Shown here one piece after another: positions 48,587 to 60,601 of a DNA stretch of 64,000 bases. The stretch spans positions 35,652,935-35,716,934 of the forward strand of contig OX344764.1 in assembly GCA_947034895.1 (NCBI GenBank). The letters run 5' to 3'. The notes under the pieces are model-generated. The model ran no database searches. It saw only the letters and a program-made list of their open reading frames with translations, and was not told the origin of the DNA. The DNA is from Rhytidiadelphus loreus (Eukaryota > Streptophyta > Bryopsida > Hypnales > Hylocomiaceae). The translations under genes and the position numbers were made by a program. Every line of letters begins with the position of its first letter. Within the stretch, counting starts at the first letter, position 1.

Positions 48587-50065
48587 TAGACTAGAGCTTG
48601 ATTCAAATTCCAAATTAAGAATCTGATTTTGCTCTCTTAAATCCTAATGTAGTAGAAATTGCATAGTGTGTGAATAGGGTTCAAAGGGTTGGAATTAGGT
48701 TGAAAAGTCACCATTTCTTGAATTCAATGAACACCACCATGGAGCTTCTACATGACTACATATGACAAGAGATTTCTATATTATTTTGTAATGTGAAGCG
48801 ATGCTTTTAGATTGTCATTGCGACCATATAGGCAATTAAGAGAGTTACAAAAACATACAAAAAAACAAGAAAAGTCCCTCCCTAGGATCCACAATGGGAA
48901 GCTCTGTGATTTTTGTTGATTGCCTATTATGTATCCTTTTCATTTCAAAAATGAGTTGATCAATATACATTTATGGAATATTCTTTTCAAAAGTTTAATC
49001 CATATGGGCCACATTGGGCTTTCTACTAATGTAAATTGAATTTTTGCCCTCCAACGATGTCACTCCTTAGTGATTGTTTGTAAAATAAAGGTGTCTGTCT
49101 ATACTATTTTTATCTATAATTTTTCATTTATGTTTTATAGTATAATATAATAAAAAAGACTTGGAAAATCCCCATACCTCACTTGGATGGATTTGGAAAA
49201 ACGCATTTAAATTTAAAAAAAAAATTCCTACACTTTTGTCGCAAAGACTTGAGTCAAGTCGTTTTTTTGCGATAGATCATCTCCAAAATGTTACTTTCTA
49301 TCTTAGTGATTGTATAATTCAAACCCTATGGTTACTTTGTTGAGTGAGTATTAGGAAGAATTTAATTTGTTGGAGCTCATCATTTGTCATTTGCCTAGTT
49401 TTGAGGTCTCTTCCCTTAAATACAATAATTTGGGGTGTGAAGGGATAATTGATAGGCCAAGGAAGATTGACCCCCTCATTGCCCCTCTCTTAGATGGAGG
49501 AATGGAGCAACGAGGTTCCCTTGCGTCTATTCCCCTTTGACCTTCCGCCACCTTTAAGTTCATGTTGTTTCCTGTTACTCCTTTTTTTTTTTCTTCATTG
49601 TTGTATTTGAGAAACTTGATGCATCTCTTGCTCCTTGTAGCTTAGACTCCCTTCCACACCCCACAACTCACATATCACCTTTGTACCCTTGCAACTTGAC
49701 CCACGCTTTTAGGTATGTTTATGAAATTCTCTTTTTTTGTTTGATGACCTGGATTTTTTTTGCTACTTAACTACTTTGTTATTTATCTAATTGGCAATGC
49801 TTTCCTTTTTTTTTTTCTTCTTTCTAATCTTTATTTCCATTATGGTTCTAATTCTTTAGGTTTTTAGGTTTAAAACATTATCATAGATTAGATTCTAGGT
49901 TTAGGCTTATTTTACCACGATACATTGATTGAGGATTTTGGGTTGAAGGATTGAAATTTAAATTGCAATTAGACTATTGCTATGGAGATTGAAATGCTAC
50001 TCTATACATACATTTTTCAATATATTATTTTTGATATGTGAATTGTCAATTTGGATTATATCACT
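48587..50065. other. Gene-free interval
   Basis: AT-rich sequence with short domain-free frames; poly-T/C tracts near 49585 and 49805. Nothing supportable. Confidence 0.35.
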
Positions 50066-50226
50066 AGAAAAAAACTGTATTGTAGTCAACAAAATCCACA
50101 TGACATTTATGTTGACTGCAACACAATTTTCAGAAATTCGCGTTTTAGTGAATGCAAATTTCTGAAAATTGTGTTGCAGTCAACATAAACGTCATTTGAA
50201 TTTTGTTGACTACAACACAATTTTCT
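50066..50226. repeat. 161-bp foldback with about 70-bp arms
   Basis: The left arm (50066-50138) pairs with the right arm (50157-50226) around an 18-base loop. Over the inner 57 bp only three positions differ; shared text includes GTAGTCAACAAAAT and GTTGACTGCAACACAATTTT. It abuts the broken edge of the TTAA/CCCC element fragment at 50227. It is either a foldback MITE or a source of hairpin small RNA. Confidence 0.8.
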
Positions 50227-50497
50227 ATCAATTTCCAATTTTTATTTCTTAAAAAAGTGATTTTCAAAGAAGCTTTTTTTAGCTACCTTGATTGCTTGCC
50301 AAGTAGTGAAAACTACATATCATATAATAACTTTTTACCCATGTAGTCAAAAGTTATAAAACTTGTTGGGCCTTAAAGATACACCTTTGACACATGTTGT
50401 GTGAAAAATTCAAAGAAAAAAATAAAATTCCATTCCTAGTGAATTGCCCCAAATCGCTATGTTGCCAAAAAATGTAGTTTAGGGCTTTAGGGGTTAA
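50227..50497 (-). mobile_element. TTAA/CCCC-ended element, truncated copy
   Basis: It ends CTTTAGGGGTTAA at 50497. Its minus strand matches the first 280 bp of the 47662 element block for block (GCTATGTTGCCAAAAAA, CATATCAT-CAATAACTTTT, CATGTAGTCAAAAGTTAT, GTTGGGCCTTAAA). The other two thirds are missing; similarity stops where the 50066-50226 foldback begins. Confidence 0.65.
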
Positions 50498-51491
50498 TTA
50501 TGAACAAATCCACAGTCCACAATTAATATTGCATGAACCTGTTGTTGATAAGGAGATGGAAGATGGTTCAAAGATGTTGAAAATAAAAATAAAAATTTGA
50601 AAAAAATGATGAAAAAATGGATTAAAAAGTCCAAATGTACAGTACTAAGCCAAAATAAAGTCCAAACGTAGACTTTCAAGTTAGAAAACGGGATAGAATC
50701 ATCATCATTTTGAGTCAAAAGCAAAACAAAAATAGAACAATCTTATTTGACAAGTATCAACTACCCGTTTTGCTACAATTTAATATATAACAAAAGTAAA
50801 GTAAAAATTGGAGCAAGGCATAGTTGTGTGATATTACAGAAGCAGGATTAAAGTAGTCAGTGTCTACTCCAGAGTCACACATCCAGTCGTCGTTAATCCA
50901 GTTATCCACTCAGACAGCACAGTCGCAGATTCCATCGAGTGGAGGACCCACTCAAAAAAGAAGCAAAACACATAAACTTACTCCTCGGTCTTCCTCCACG
51001 CGGTGTTGTCAATGTTTTTGATTCGCCGCTGAAATAATAGTTCTTTGTGTGAACACTTTGAAGCAAAACAAATAGCACGTTCACCTCCCTCAATATTTTA
51101 ACTATTCATCACACTCTTCATCACACTATTCATCACACTATTCATCACACTATTTTAGAATTCAACATAGCGACAGTAACTACTTCGTCTGTCAACTCGG
51201 AGGCTGTGACTAAGCTTAAGTTACCGCGTTTGCACCTCCAGCTTCCTTCGATCGGTATAAGTGGGCTCAGCACTCGCACTTCAATCTCATTCAACTTCGC
51301 AACTCACTCCTCCAACACACAAGCTCTATCACTGCATGCGGACGGACCAACTGCGGCTCCACCAGATCGATCGGCAGCTAGAGGACACTACTCATATAAT
51401 TATCTACACGGCTTCTCGGCGCGGCAACTGAACAACACTTGGAAGCTGGTGGATTACTAATTTAGCTTCGGGGCTTGGGACGACATCAAGA
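50498..51491 (+). promoter_or_regulatory. Upstream region and 5' leader of the GDSL gene
   Basis: The sequence turns less AT-rich from about 50870. Four perfect or near-perfect 12-bp units of TTCATCACACTA lie at 51105-51152, roughly 340 bp before the start codon, in a promoter or leader position. No clear TATA box is seen. A GTG-initiated open frame at 51206-51460 is most likely part of the leader and not a gene. Confidence 0.35.
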
Positions 51492-53034
51492 ATGGCGTCC
51501 ACGTCCAGACTGGGGATGCTCTGCTGGGGTGTCCTCGTTGCTGCTTGCTTGCTGCAATCGATGCACGTGGCTTCGGCCGACAAGACCTTGCCCCAGTGCC
51601 AGTTCCCGGCGGTGTATGCGTTCGGAGACTCGCTGACCGACACCGGAAACTCCATCGCGGCCTTTCCCGACCAGTTCGCCAACGCCGAGCTCGACCCACA
51701 TGGCATTCTGTTTCCGGGCCATGCCGCGGATCGATTCACCGACGGCAAATTGTTGCTCGACTTCCTTGGTACGAACGCGGCTCATTCCAATTCAATCCTA
51801 AAACCCTCAATTCAATACCAACTAATTCATCCACCAATTAAGTAATAATACACACTGGCATGGAAGCTGACTAGCACCAAGAACATTGCAGATTCACAGG
51901 ACTTCACTATCAATTAGGGATTGATTTACAGTCTGTGTCATCAGTACATGATGACTTAGAGGATTGAGTTGCCCCGGGATTGATTGATGGTTTGTTGGAG
52001 ACAGTATACTGATTGAATTTTCTGTTGGCTCTGTTGTAATGGCAGCTTTCGGAGTGCGCCTGCGGCCCATCTACCCAGTGCTGCGGGGAACGGGAGCCGA
52101 CTTCACGTTCGGCACCAACTTCGCGGCCTATGGCGCGCCGGCGCGGAGCGTGAAGGTGTGGCGCAGGGACTCGGGATTCAACAGCCCGTTCTCGCTGGAC
52201 GTGCAGCATCAGTGGTACGAGCGCTACAAAACGCGCGTGTGGTTCTACGAGAGCCCCATCTTCCACTCGCCCGGACTCAACCAGAGCCTGCCCAAGCTGG
52301 CCACCGTCAGCGAGTCGCTGTTCCTGGTGTGGTCCGGCTACCAAGACTACTTCTCCAGCCTGTACGACAAGACGCTCACGCCGCGCCAGACGCGCTACAT
52401 AGTGCCCCAGGTGGTGGAAGCCATCGAAACGCACATCAAGGCGATGCTGACGCCGGTGCTGTACACTCCCCCGAAGACGGCCACGCTGCAGCTGCCCACG
52501 GCCCGGACCCTTCTGGTGGTGAACCTGCCTCCGTTGGGCTGCATCCCCGCCATGCTGTCCATGTACGGCGGCCCGCACGCCAAGTATGACCGCCATGGCT
52601 GCCTGAGCGACCTCAACAAAATCACGCACCACCACAACCAGCTGCTGGGCGAGAAGATGGAGGAGCTGCGGACCAAGTACCCGCAGGCGCAGCTGCTGTA
52701 CGGCGACGCTCATGGCGTGTACACGGACATCCTGAAGGAGCCGAAGAAGTACAACGTGACGGCGCCGCTGAAGGCTTGCTGCGGTGCTGGCGGTGTGTAC
52801 AACTTCAACAAGGAGGTGACTTGCGGGCACGCGGGCCTGGTGGACAACCAGTTCGTGAACTTGACTTTGTCGCACTGCACGGATCCCGCGGCGCATCTGA
52901 GCTGGGACGGCATCCACACGTCCAACACGTTCAACAAGGCCGCCGTGACGGCTTTCTTGCAGGGCAAGCACATCACCCCCAAGGGCGGGCTCAACTGCTC
53001 CCCCGACTTCACGCACTTTGATGACCCGCAGTAA
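51492..53034 (+). CDS. GDSL esterase/lipase, secreted
   Basis: Two exons, 51492-51768 and 52046-53034, joined through a split alanine codon across a 277-bp GT...AG intron; 421 aa. A signal peptide covers about 1-29 (ending ASA-D). Block I is FGDSLTDTGN with nucleophile Ser47. Block II is FGTNFAAYGAPAR with Gly115 and Asn117. Block III reads VWSGYQDYF, so Gln192 stands where most family members have the oxyanion Asn. Block V is LSWDGIHTSN with Asp380 and His383. LVVNLPPLGCIPAM and several N-glycosylation sequons (LNQS, YNVT, VNLT) fit a secreted enzyme hydrolysing acyl or acetyl esters, perhaps of cell-wall polymers or lipids. The closest style is the ENOD8/alpha-fucosidase-like group. It is slightly longer than typical members (350-390). 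The substrate cannot be told. Confidence 0.93.
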
Positions 53035-54990
53035 CCAATTCCGTCGAGAGGGCGCATCGGTGGCCATTTCCAGTATGGTCGCTCCGATCCCATTACTTAG
53101 AATGATCGAGCAACTTCACTTGTAGAATAATGCTTTAATAGTTAGTGATTCAACATTCTTGTTGAGATTGATCTCAACGCGACATTTTTATTCTTGGTGC
53201 AATTCTTCGGAATGGAAATTCATTAATAATTTCGTGGATCCTGAAGTTGAATTGGGTTCACTTCAATTCGCAATTGCGTTAAACATCTGCTCATGGCTTT
53301 GGCGCAAGTGTGTATTTACTCGATCACTCAATCATTGAACAAGGCGGCTGCCACGGATTGTATTGGTGGGCAAGGTCATGAGCACATACATAATTCACCC
53401 CCAAGTCGGGGTACCCCCGATGTCAGTGATAGCACCTAATTGGACTTGTAAATAATTCGAACGGAAAGGGTGATTTGCACAAGTTCCTTGCCTGCCCAGA
53501 TTCTCTCCGTTATATGCCATTTGGAGTGGTTGAAGTCACTGAGGTCATATTCATTCAATTGATGCAATTCAGAGCACCGAAATTTCGACATTCAATTGCA
53601 GGAAGCTTTAAATACGAGGACTGCTATAGATCTAAGTGTCGAGATGGGAGTTTGAAGCCGTCTCAATTTCGTGAATTTCTGCCAATTTCACGAATTTGAC
53701 GTTAGATGGATTTGAGGTTGCAAGACAAAGGGCTTCCATGGCTATGATTATCCATTCCGAATTGCTGTTGGACTTCCGTACATACCCCGAATGCAGGGCG
53801 GAATTCAGATGATCTCACAAGTTGGAGCGAGTGTGGAGTTCAGGATAATACCATCTGATCGTGCTTTCTGTACAAGATACTAATATATCAACTACTCCTT
53901 GACTCGATTCTCCCACCCACGGTCAGTTTATTTTACGGCCTTATTTAATTGATTCCTCCAAACGTGAATCCTTTGTTCAAGTGCTTTGTTAATGTTTTCT
54001 GCACAGGCATACATTAACAAAGCTTTGCATCAAGTGAACCCAAGCTCTCGTTCTGTTCCTCATATAACTAATACTAGCACCGATTGCTCACAGGAATACA
54101 GCTTGGGGAGTTCTGGCGTCAGGAATTAGAACTTCCAGGGGGTTGTTAAGATTGCGGAGTGAGGCATGACCCACGGTGCGCTTAGTTATTGACGAGTGAA
54201 ATTAGGGTTTCTGCGGGCTCAGGGGTCTATTTGAGGAGGAGCTTCTTGTGGAGGATCTCGGTACCATCCTTTTCGGGCTCCGTGATGTGAGGACGTGCAA
54301 TATCGATTTATTCACCTCATACCTGGCTAGCAATGGCGACGCAATTCAAGACTCGCCCCAGTACGTATATCATGCATTTCTGGAGATTGAAAGAAAGACC
54401 TTTCCATCGAGAATGACCAGGAGCAATGCGCACACCAGAGAGCGACCTGGACCATTAGTGTTAAATTATATGAAGACAAAATTAGTGATGTGAGAGTGTA
54501 ACCCCGTCATAGAAGAGATGTTATCAATTCGAGCTACTTATATATTACTTATTATTTTCTGATGATTTTCTGATGATATCCTACTGATGATTTTCACATA
54601 TTATATATAAAATAGTTTGTTACTGGTGTGTTGTGCACTCTAGTTGCTATTGGTATATTAATCTCTTGGTCTTACATCTTTGAATGTCCTCGTTATCTTA
54701 AATCTGGTGGTCAACTCTTGGAACACTACATTAATTAAATTAGAACTCATGGTTGATTTTGGAACTCCCGTTTATATATGTCGCAAGTGCCCACAGATCA
54801 TATAGAGAACAGAGGCTGAACTTCAAGGGAACCAAATTGCAACTCCGTCCCAACTCCATTTGAACCTCATGGGAAGAACAAATATGAGAATGGCTACGTG
54901 AAAATCACGAGAACTCCATTGGGAACACCTTGAAATCGTGAATGGGAACACCATGGGAAACTCTGGAGAATAGTGTGAACTCATGAAAAT
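53035..54990. other. 3' end of the GDSL gene and complex non-repetitive DNA
   Basis: Composition stays closer to genic DNA than to the AT-rich desert, and no transposon family seen elsewhere is present. A frame at 54248-54493 (81 codons, not ATG-started) has no domain. I cannot name a gene. Confidence 0.35.
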
Positions 54991-55552
54991 GTGATCGGGA
55001 AGCAGCATGAAACGTTCCAAGTCCCCCAGGGGTTCCTCAGAGCCGACGGATGTTTTCTCCGTAATGCCTCCTCAGAAGCCTCAACTTCAAAGAAACAGCT
55101 CTTTCCCAAAGGCAACCCCGAGTATCATCAGCTAGAGAGCTCAAAAGTAGAAGTCTACTGGTGCTATGCACACAGTTGCCATAATCCCAATCAAACGTCG
55201 TCTTCCAAAAGAAGACGAAGAGTGTACTCCGCCCGAACCACCTGCTCTTGCAAGCCCCGGAAAAATTTATTCACAACCTTCGAAGATGAAGATGAAGACT
55301 GGGAACCGCGTCCGGAAATACGCCAATGATAGCAAATTCTAGATTCGGTAGAAAAGATTTGATCAGAAGCAAAGTTACACCTAAGACTCGCACTGTGAAA
55401 GTACACCGTAAATTAACTTATTGTGATTTATGTCTCCAGAAGCGGGTTGATGCTGAACCAATTAACAACGTTCCCCAAGAACAACATGGACATTCCTCTC
55501 ACTAAAAGCGGAGATTGCAATCCGAATCACCTTTCTCCTGACCATGCGAAGG
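54991..55552 (+). other. Possible exon(s): overlapping small open frames
   Basis: A plus-strand frame from 54991 (GTG-started) to the stop at 55329 encodes a Ser/Lys/Cys-rich stretch with CYAHSCHNP, a KRRRR basic cluster and an EDEDEDWEPRPE acidic end. Its stop overlaps, as ATGA, the ATG of a second frame (55326 to about 55505, 59 aa) with a basic segment and CDLC. A strong donor-like GCGAAG|GTAGTACG follows at about 55551. The different frames could mean a decayed gene, a spliced gene I cannot resolve, or chance. No family is recognised. Confidence 0.25.
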
Positions 55553-56231
55553 TAGTACGTACTTGCTCCTTTCATACACTCAGCATTTCCAATTGAAAGT
55601 GATTATTTTTTAACAGAAATATTAGAATGGGGGTGGGTTTCAATGTCGTAATTTCCAGGCGTTATTTGTTATTCCCATATATGACACGAAGATAGCGGAG
55701 CTGGTGCAAGTTCCATTTACATCAAAGGTTCTGATTTGCTGTCTTCTACTCCTATTCTCGTCATGCTCGGTAGTCACCCTTTAATTGAGTCTGTAATAGT
55801 TTTAATGGGCAGATAAGTCAACGAAATTGTTCACATGATTCAGAATAACCTTCAGAATTACGTGTAAGAGACTTAAGCCTTGGCTTGAACCAAGCAACCG
55901 ACTTATTTTTGTCTGGAGAGAAAGTGGTCAAGCTAGTCTCTAAGTATATCTGTGGGAATCTTTGGCAGCAGGCTCTGGTTCTTCATCACAAGCTTCGATT
56001 TCAACAAAGCTTTTGTTGTAACTATACTATTCTTTATGCTCATGCAGACTAACCAATCAACGCAATTACTCAGACTCTCATGCAAGAGTATTCCTCAAAC
56101 AGCAATGCGACAGTCTGTATTATGCTCAACACTTCCTGTCATACATTCCCCCTGTACTAAGCGAGGCACAGGGTACGCTACAGAGCAAAAAAGAGGAGCC
56201 CTAAAGAGCACTAGTTGCAGCTAGGCTCAGC
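55553..56231. other. Unassigned non-repetitive DNA
   Basis: Short open frames in all three plus frames (for example 55952-56224) without domains. It is intron-like or intergenic. Confidence 0.3.
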
Positions 56232-56740
56232 GTGACACACACACGCATTCAGAGAGAGATCTATATCTACACTATTGGGATTAATACCCTCACAGAGGGT
56301 ACAACTAGGCGGGAATCAAGAACCAAGAAGCAGAGGACGCCCCGTCGGTTCACCTTCCAGAATTCAAATTCCTGCTTCGCTGGCCCAGCACTTGTAACTA
56401 GTACTTGTAAGTCATCCAGTGCTGGAGGTATCATTATCCAACAGCTTTCTAGTGCCAGTCCTCGTTATACTGGAAGTTTCATGATCATCAGAAGTGCTAG
56501 CACGAAAAATATGCGAGATTGCTATTCTAGTGAAGTTGCGGATGCCTTCAGGGATCCAATTATCTATTTGAACCGGGAAAATATGAGCAGTGCTACAGGT
56601 TTCCATCAAGGGCTGATGTAAGTTCCCAACACTCGTGTTTCTTGTATCATTGAATCTAGATCGAGTACTTGACGGTGCAATCATAAATATCGGAGTAAAC
56701 TCTCTTCAATCATAATGTGAGCGTTGTTGCAGGAGCTAGA
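56232..56740 (+). other. Possible terminal exon with strong splice-like sites
   Basis: A frame open from 56232 to 56621 (GTG-started) reads SSSAGGIIIQQLSSASPRYTGS and similar. It ends at CAAGGGCTGAT|GTAAGT, a consensus plant donor at about 56618. A good acceptor, GTTGTTGCAG|GAG, lies about 115 bp downstream; splicing there would add a serine and then a stop. This could be the 3' part of an unannotated transcript. No domain is recognised. Confidence 0.25.
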
Positions 56741-58540
56741 AATGTGGAATTGCAGTCACGATGGCAGCGTCATCAAGCATTTCGGAATTTATTCAATTTT
56801 CCCCGGGGCCCAATTTCCTTGGGCATGTCTGTGGCATGTTAATATTTGCAACATATAGCTGAAACGAGAGGATCTTCGCTGCCTATCTTCAAGCTGCTTT
56901 CCTCTGGGAATTCAACCGAAGCAAATGTCGAGGAATAGAGTCTCCGAATCAATAAGTGCCTAGGCTTTGCCATGGAACATTATTAACTTGTATAGAGATG
57001 AACTGAATTTCTCGTTACAAATAACATGACACACAAATCTGGAAATGTGGTAGAGGTTGTGATATGATTGGCTTCCGATGATTCAAGTATTAACCTGTTG
57101 TGAGCATTAGTCTTCGTTGAAGTGACAGGAACACGTCCATTAGGTAAAGATAGAGTGCTTGTCACAGAATATTTCCACTTCAGTCGCAGAATCAAGGCAG
57201 GAAGGTAATGGTACTTGTAAGATCAGTACTGAAGAGATACAAACAATTGTTTTCTGGCCTTCAGAAATTATTGTGCAACCATTCACCCACTCTATGATCG
57301 ATCTCATGTTACTATTTGCACTCACCAGGCTATGCACAATGGGTTTTGGGCTTTTGGCTCCAGTTTTAACACTACTACGGATGCTTTCCAATATGAGTCT
57401 CCTTGGTGAAAGCTCACAACCAGGATCCTGAGAAGCCCTGTCCCAGCAAGTTTCGAGTTGCCCCAGTGGAGCCTGAGCACATGATTGCCATGTGTATCGA
57501 GAGCTATGTAAATAGGCACTTCAATGTGTCCGTAGTAGTGCTCTAAACTCTGAAATTTTGGACATTTTACCACCAAAGTAGTGAGAGATCTTTCGCATCA
57601 TTCTACGAAATAAAATGGAAATTTTCAATTACTTGGCGAACATGATTGTTGTAATAGTGACCTCCGCTTCAATCAATCTGGTGATCGAGCACCTGATGTA
57701 AGCTCTGAAAATTGACCTCCGCCAACAGAGACCAACTCGTACCTCCAGAGAGTGATTTTTCACATTCACCACAAGGTAGTTATTTCAAAATGCAAACTAC
57801 ATCTTCTGCCAATCAGTATCGGACGTCAGAGGCCATCAATATATAACAAGAACACACTTCCATTCGAAGCCATCGATAGTTACGAACAATAAAAGGGGCC
57901 AGTTTATTCACACAAAAGGAACTGAAGGGTGGTCACCGATCTGGCCAAGATGACTCACGTCAGTCGTACATGTATGCCATTGCAGGCTTAATTCGTCAAG
58001 CTCTGATAAACAATCCCTGCCACTATCCAAACTCTCAGCAAGCCAGGACTATCCTCTCAACTCCCATAAACCTACGTACTGACCTACAGTTTTCTAAGAC
58101 ACTAGCTGACTCCACGAATCCCAATCCCACCCATTCTCTTAGAAGGGCTCGGCAACCTCCATCCTGACCACCCCAGTCAGTCCATCTAGCTGTGGACAGA
58201 GGTCGTCCATGCCCTGGCAGTTGGCATGAAATCAACGGATTCGCACATAGTGCAGAACACCACACGACACTGAAAAACGATGAAAGAACAGACATCACAT
58301 ACACACACACACACTGGACGCACATTTAACATAACCCACCACTCCCGCCACACGTACTCGCTGCTGCTGCTCCCCCATACAGTGGAAGAACTGCAGGCAC
58401 TGAAGGGAGTTTTCGATCAGTAGACAGCGGTAGAATTTATCGCTCACTCCATCCCGGTGAGCGTGAGAAATACAAATATCGATACACTGGTTTAATTGTC
58501 TCAAATTCTCCCCGGACCTATTTTTGGATAAAACAGAGAC
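56741..58540. other. Unassigned region downstream of the SABATH gene
   Basis: I see no gene. The right end (about 58150-58540) probably holds the 3' UTR of the minus-strand methyltransferase. An (AC)n run of about nine units lies at 58298-58315. Confidence 0.35.
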
Positions 58541-60601
58541 CTATTTTCGGATCAAAACAGCCAATATGCAATCCCTGGACAAACTAGACACCCTCTTCTC
58601 CCGTGCAGCCGTAGCGGCATTTCTCTCTAAGCGTTCAAAAAACTTATGGCATTTCTCTTCACCAATATGCTCCACCATGATTGAATTTAGTAGGCTCCTT
58701 GTGAAATTTTTTGTGAACTGGCCATATGCCTCAGGATCAGCAAGAGTCTGCTGCACTTCATTTGGCGCAAAGTAGCTTTGCCGCTTGATCTCACACCGTT
58801 TGACGTGGAAAGCATCTGTGTACTCTGCGACTACTTTCACATCGTCCACGCTGTGACAGTACGCTGGAACGTTGAAGGTGTCTCTTCTCTCTTCTTCTAT
58901 AATATCCTGCAGCATTGAATTAAATTGGTAAGAAAGTCATTGAAATGTGATGGACTAGATCAACCCGCTGTGCTTGTGACGGAACTCTGCAAGCTCGGAA
59001 TCTCTTCATTGAGACTTCTCCAAGGGGAGAGCCTAAGTAATCGTGAGAACATGTAGAAAGTTTTGGGGTCCAAAGAAAATCAGAAATGTGCTGAAAGCAA
59101 TGATGGCATGTTGGTTATCATCATTCCAAAAAACAAGTTTCCCATGAAATCTTGAAAACATAATAATATCAAACTTGTGCAAAATAATGGGATGAGTTTG
59201 GTGAACAATATTGCTTGGATAACTGTAACTTGTTAGTCTTTATTGGTTTAAGGTTGAGAGTTTGACAATTGTAGAATGTTCTACCCCTAGCTACATAAAA
59301 AGAAACATGAGGTTCCAATTATATGTTTCAATATGAGGTAAAAGATTAGCATTGACATTTCTTTAGCCTAACACTCACCCTTCATTGAGCAATACTATAT
59401 GACTTAAAAGATAAAGAAGTGCTTGGTCAAATGTTGGCATTCTTTTTTATACCAAGTGCTTGGTCATTGGCATTCTTTTTTATACTGTTTATGGAAAGAT
59501 CGATATGAAAATTATTCATTTATTCCTATTTGGGGTAGACACAATTGCAATCAGTTGTTTTTTGAGATTGACTAGAGTGAATACCTCAATGACCAGTTCT
59601 TCCCATGTTGCCTCAAAGACTTTAGTAAAAGGCCCCTCATACTCCCCCTCCCTCGGCCATTGAATCTCTGGATGGTTCCCATCTGCACGACCAGGAGCGT
59701 AAAAGAGAACAAGACCACCTGGGACGACTTCATTTGCTCGAGATAGCAAAAAATTACAAAGATCTTGCCTCGCTCTCTGTGTGAAGGCCTGCACTGTTGC
59801 AACATTCTTGTTGTCGTGTATCCACACTCTCCCCTTGTTATAAGCGGGTGAAGATTTGGCCAACACCGCATCGGGCACCTGTTCAACGGAGCAATAACCA
59901 CGCAAAGCATGAGAAAGATTGACTCTGAAAGTCTACTCCGGTGATTTCGTTCAGCTTGTTATAGTTTATGCCGTGACCCGCAATACTTTTGACAATGTAA
60001 AGTCTACATTTCTCAGTTACATGCACTGAAAAACTGCAAGTAAAGTTACCTGTGACATCCACTGAACCCCGAAGACAGAGATTGCGACATGAAGACTTCC
60101 CCTGGGAAAGAGGCGTCTATGGAATGAGCCCGTGACGGCCGTGACATAGAAATCCTCCATGCTCGTTTGCGTTTTTCGCCAATCCTCCAATTGAAGGAAC
60201 AAAGTGTTGAAATCATTGGAAGACAAGTCACAGAAGAAATACTGGACTTCATCAGGAAATTTCCTCCCACTGCTCAACCTTGCTCGGCACACATTTCGGT
60301 AACAGATCTCCGCATATCGAAGAGGATTCGCTCCCACTGAGCATCCGAAATCAGCCATACGAATCGCGCTCCCGCTCCAGTCCTTGAATGATCCCAGCTC
60401 CATAATCTCTTGCTCCAAGATCGGCTCCAAGATATTTATGGATTGAGATTGCGTCAATGAGTTTCTCGTGTAGCTAAACTCTCCTGCACCACTCGCCATC
60501 CCAGCTATGGCTCGTGCGACCTTCATCGTTTTCTCTTCGCCTCCACGCCTGGTCATCGTATCACCGTAAACCTCACGTCCACCTGCTGCTGCATCATCCA
60601 T
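58541..60601 (-). CDS. SABATH-family carboxyl methyltransferase
   Basis: Three exons on the minus strand: 60601-60050, 59878-59585 and 58906-58541, all phase 0, with GT...AG introns of 171 and 678 bp; 403 aa, near the usual 360-390. The N-terminal EFSYTRNSLTQ (41-51) matches the SABATH SY-NS-Q signature, with Gln51 at the substrate-carboxyl position. MADFGCSVGAN (82-92) is the SAM-binding loop. CDLSSNDFNTLF (124-135) matches the NDLPGNDFN block. GSFHRRLFPRGSLH (158-171) and VQWMSQVP follow, with the substrate Trp181 kept but Gln180 where seed-plant enzymes usually have His. Exon 3 has EERRDTFNVPAYCHSVDDV, the SFNLP-Y-PS block. Such enzymes methylate small carboxylic acids (salicylate, benzoate, jasmonate, IAA, gibberellin) or related compounds using SAM in the cytosol. 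The substrate is not predictable. Confidence 0.93.

Noticed and set aside
51206..51460. 84-codon frame upstream of the GDSL gene
   Set aside because: It is GTG-initiated, lacks a domain, ends before the real signal peptide start and is best read as 5' leader.
51910..53067. 385-codon minus-strand frame
   Set aside because: It is the antisense shadow of GDSL exon 2, rich in Arg, His and Gln as expected from GC-rich codons, and it has no domain.
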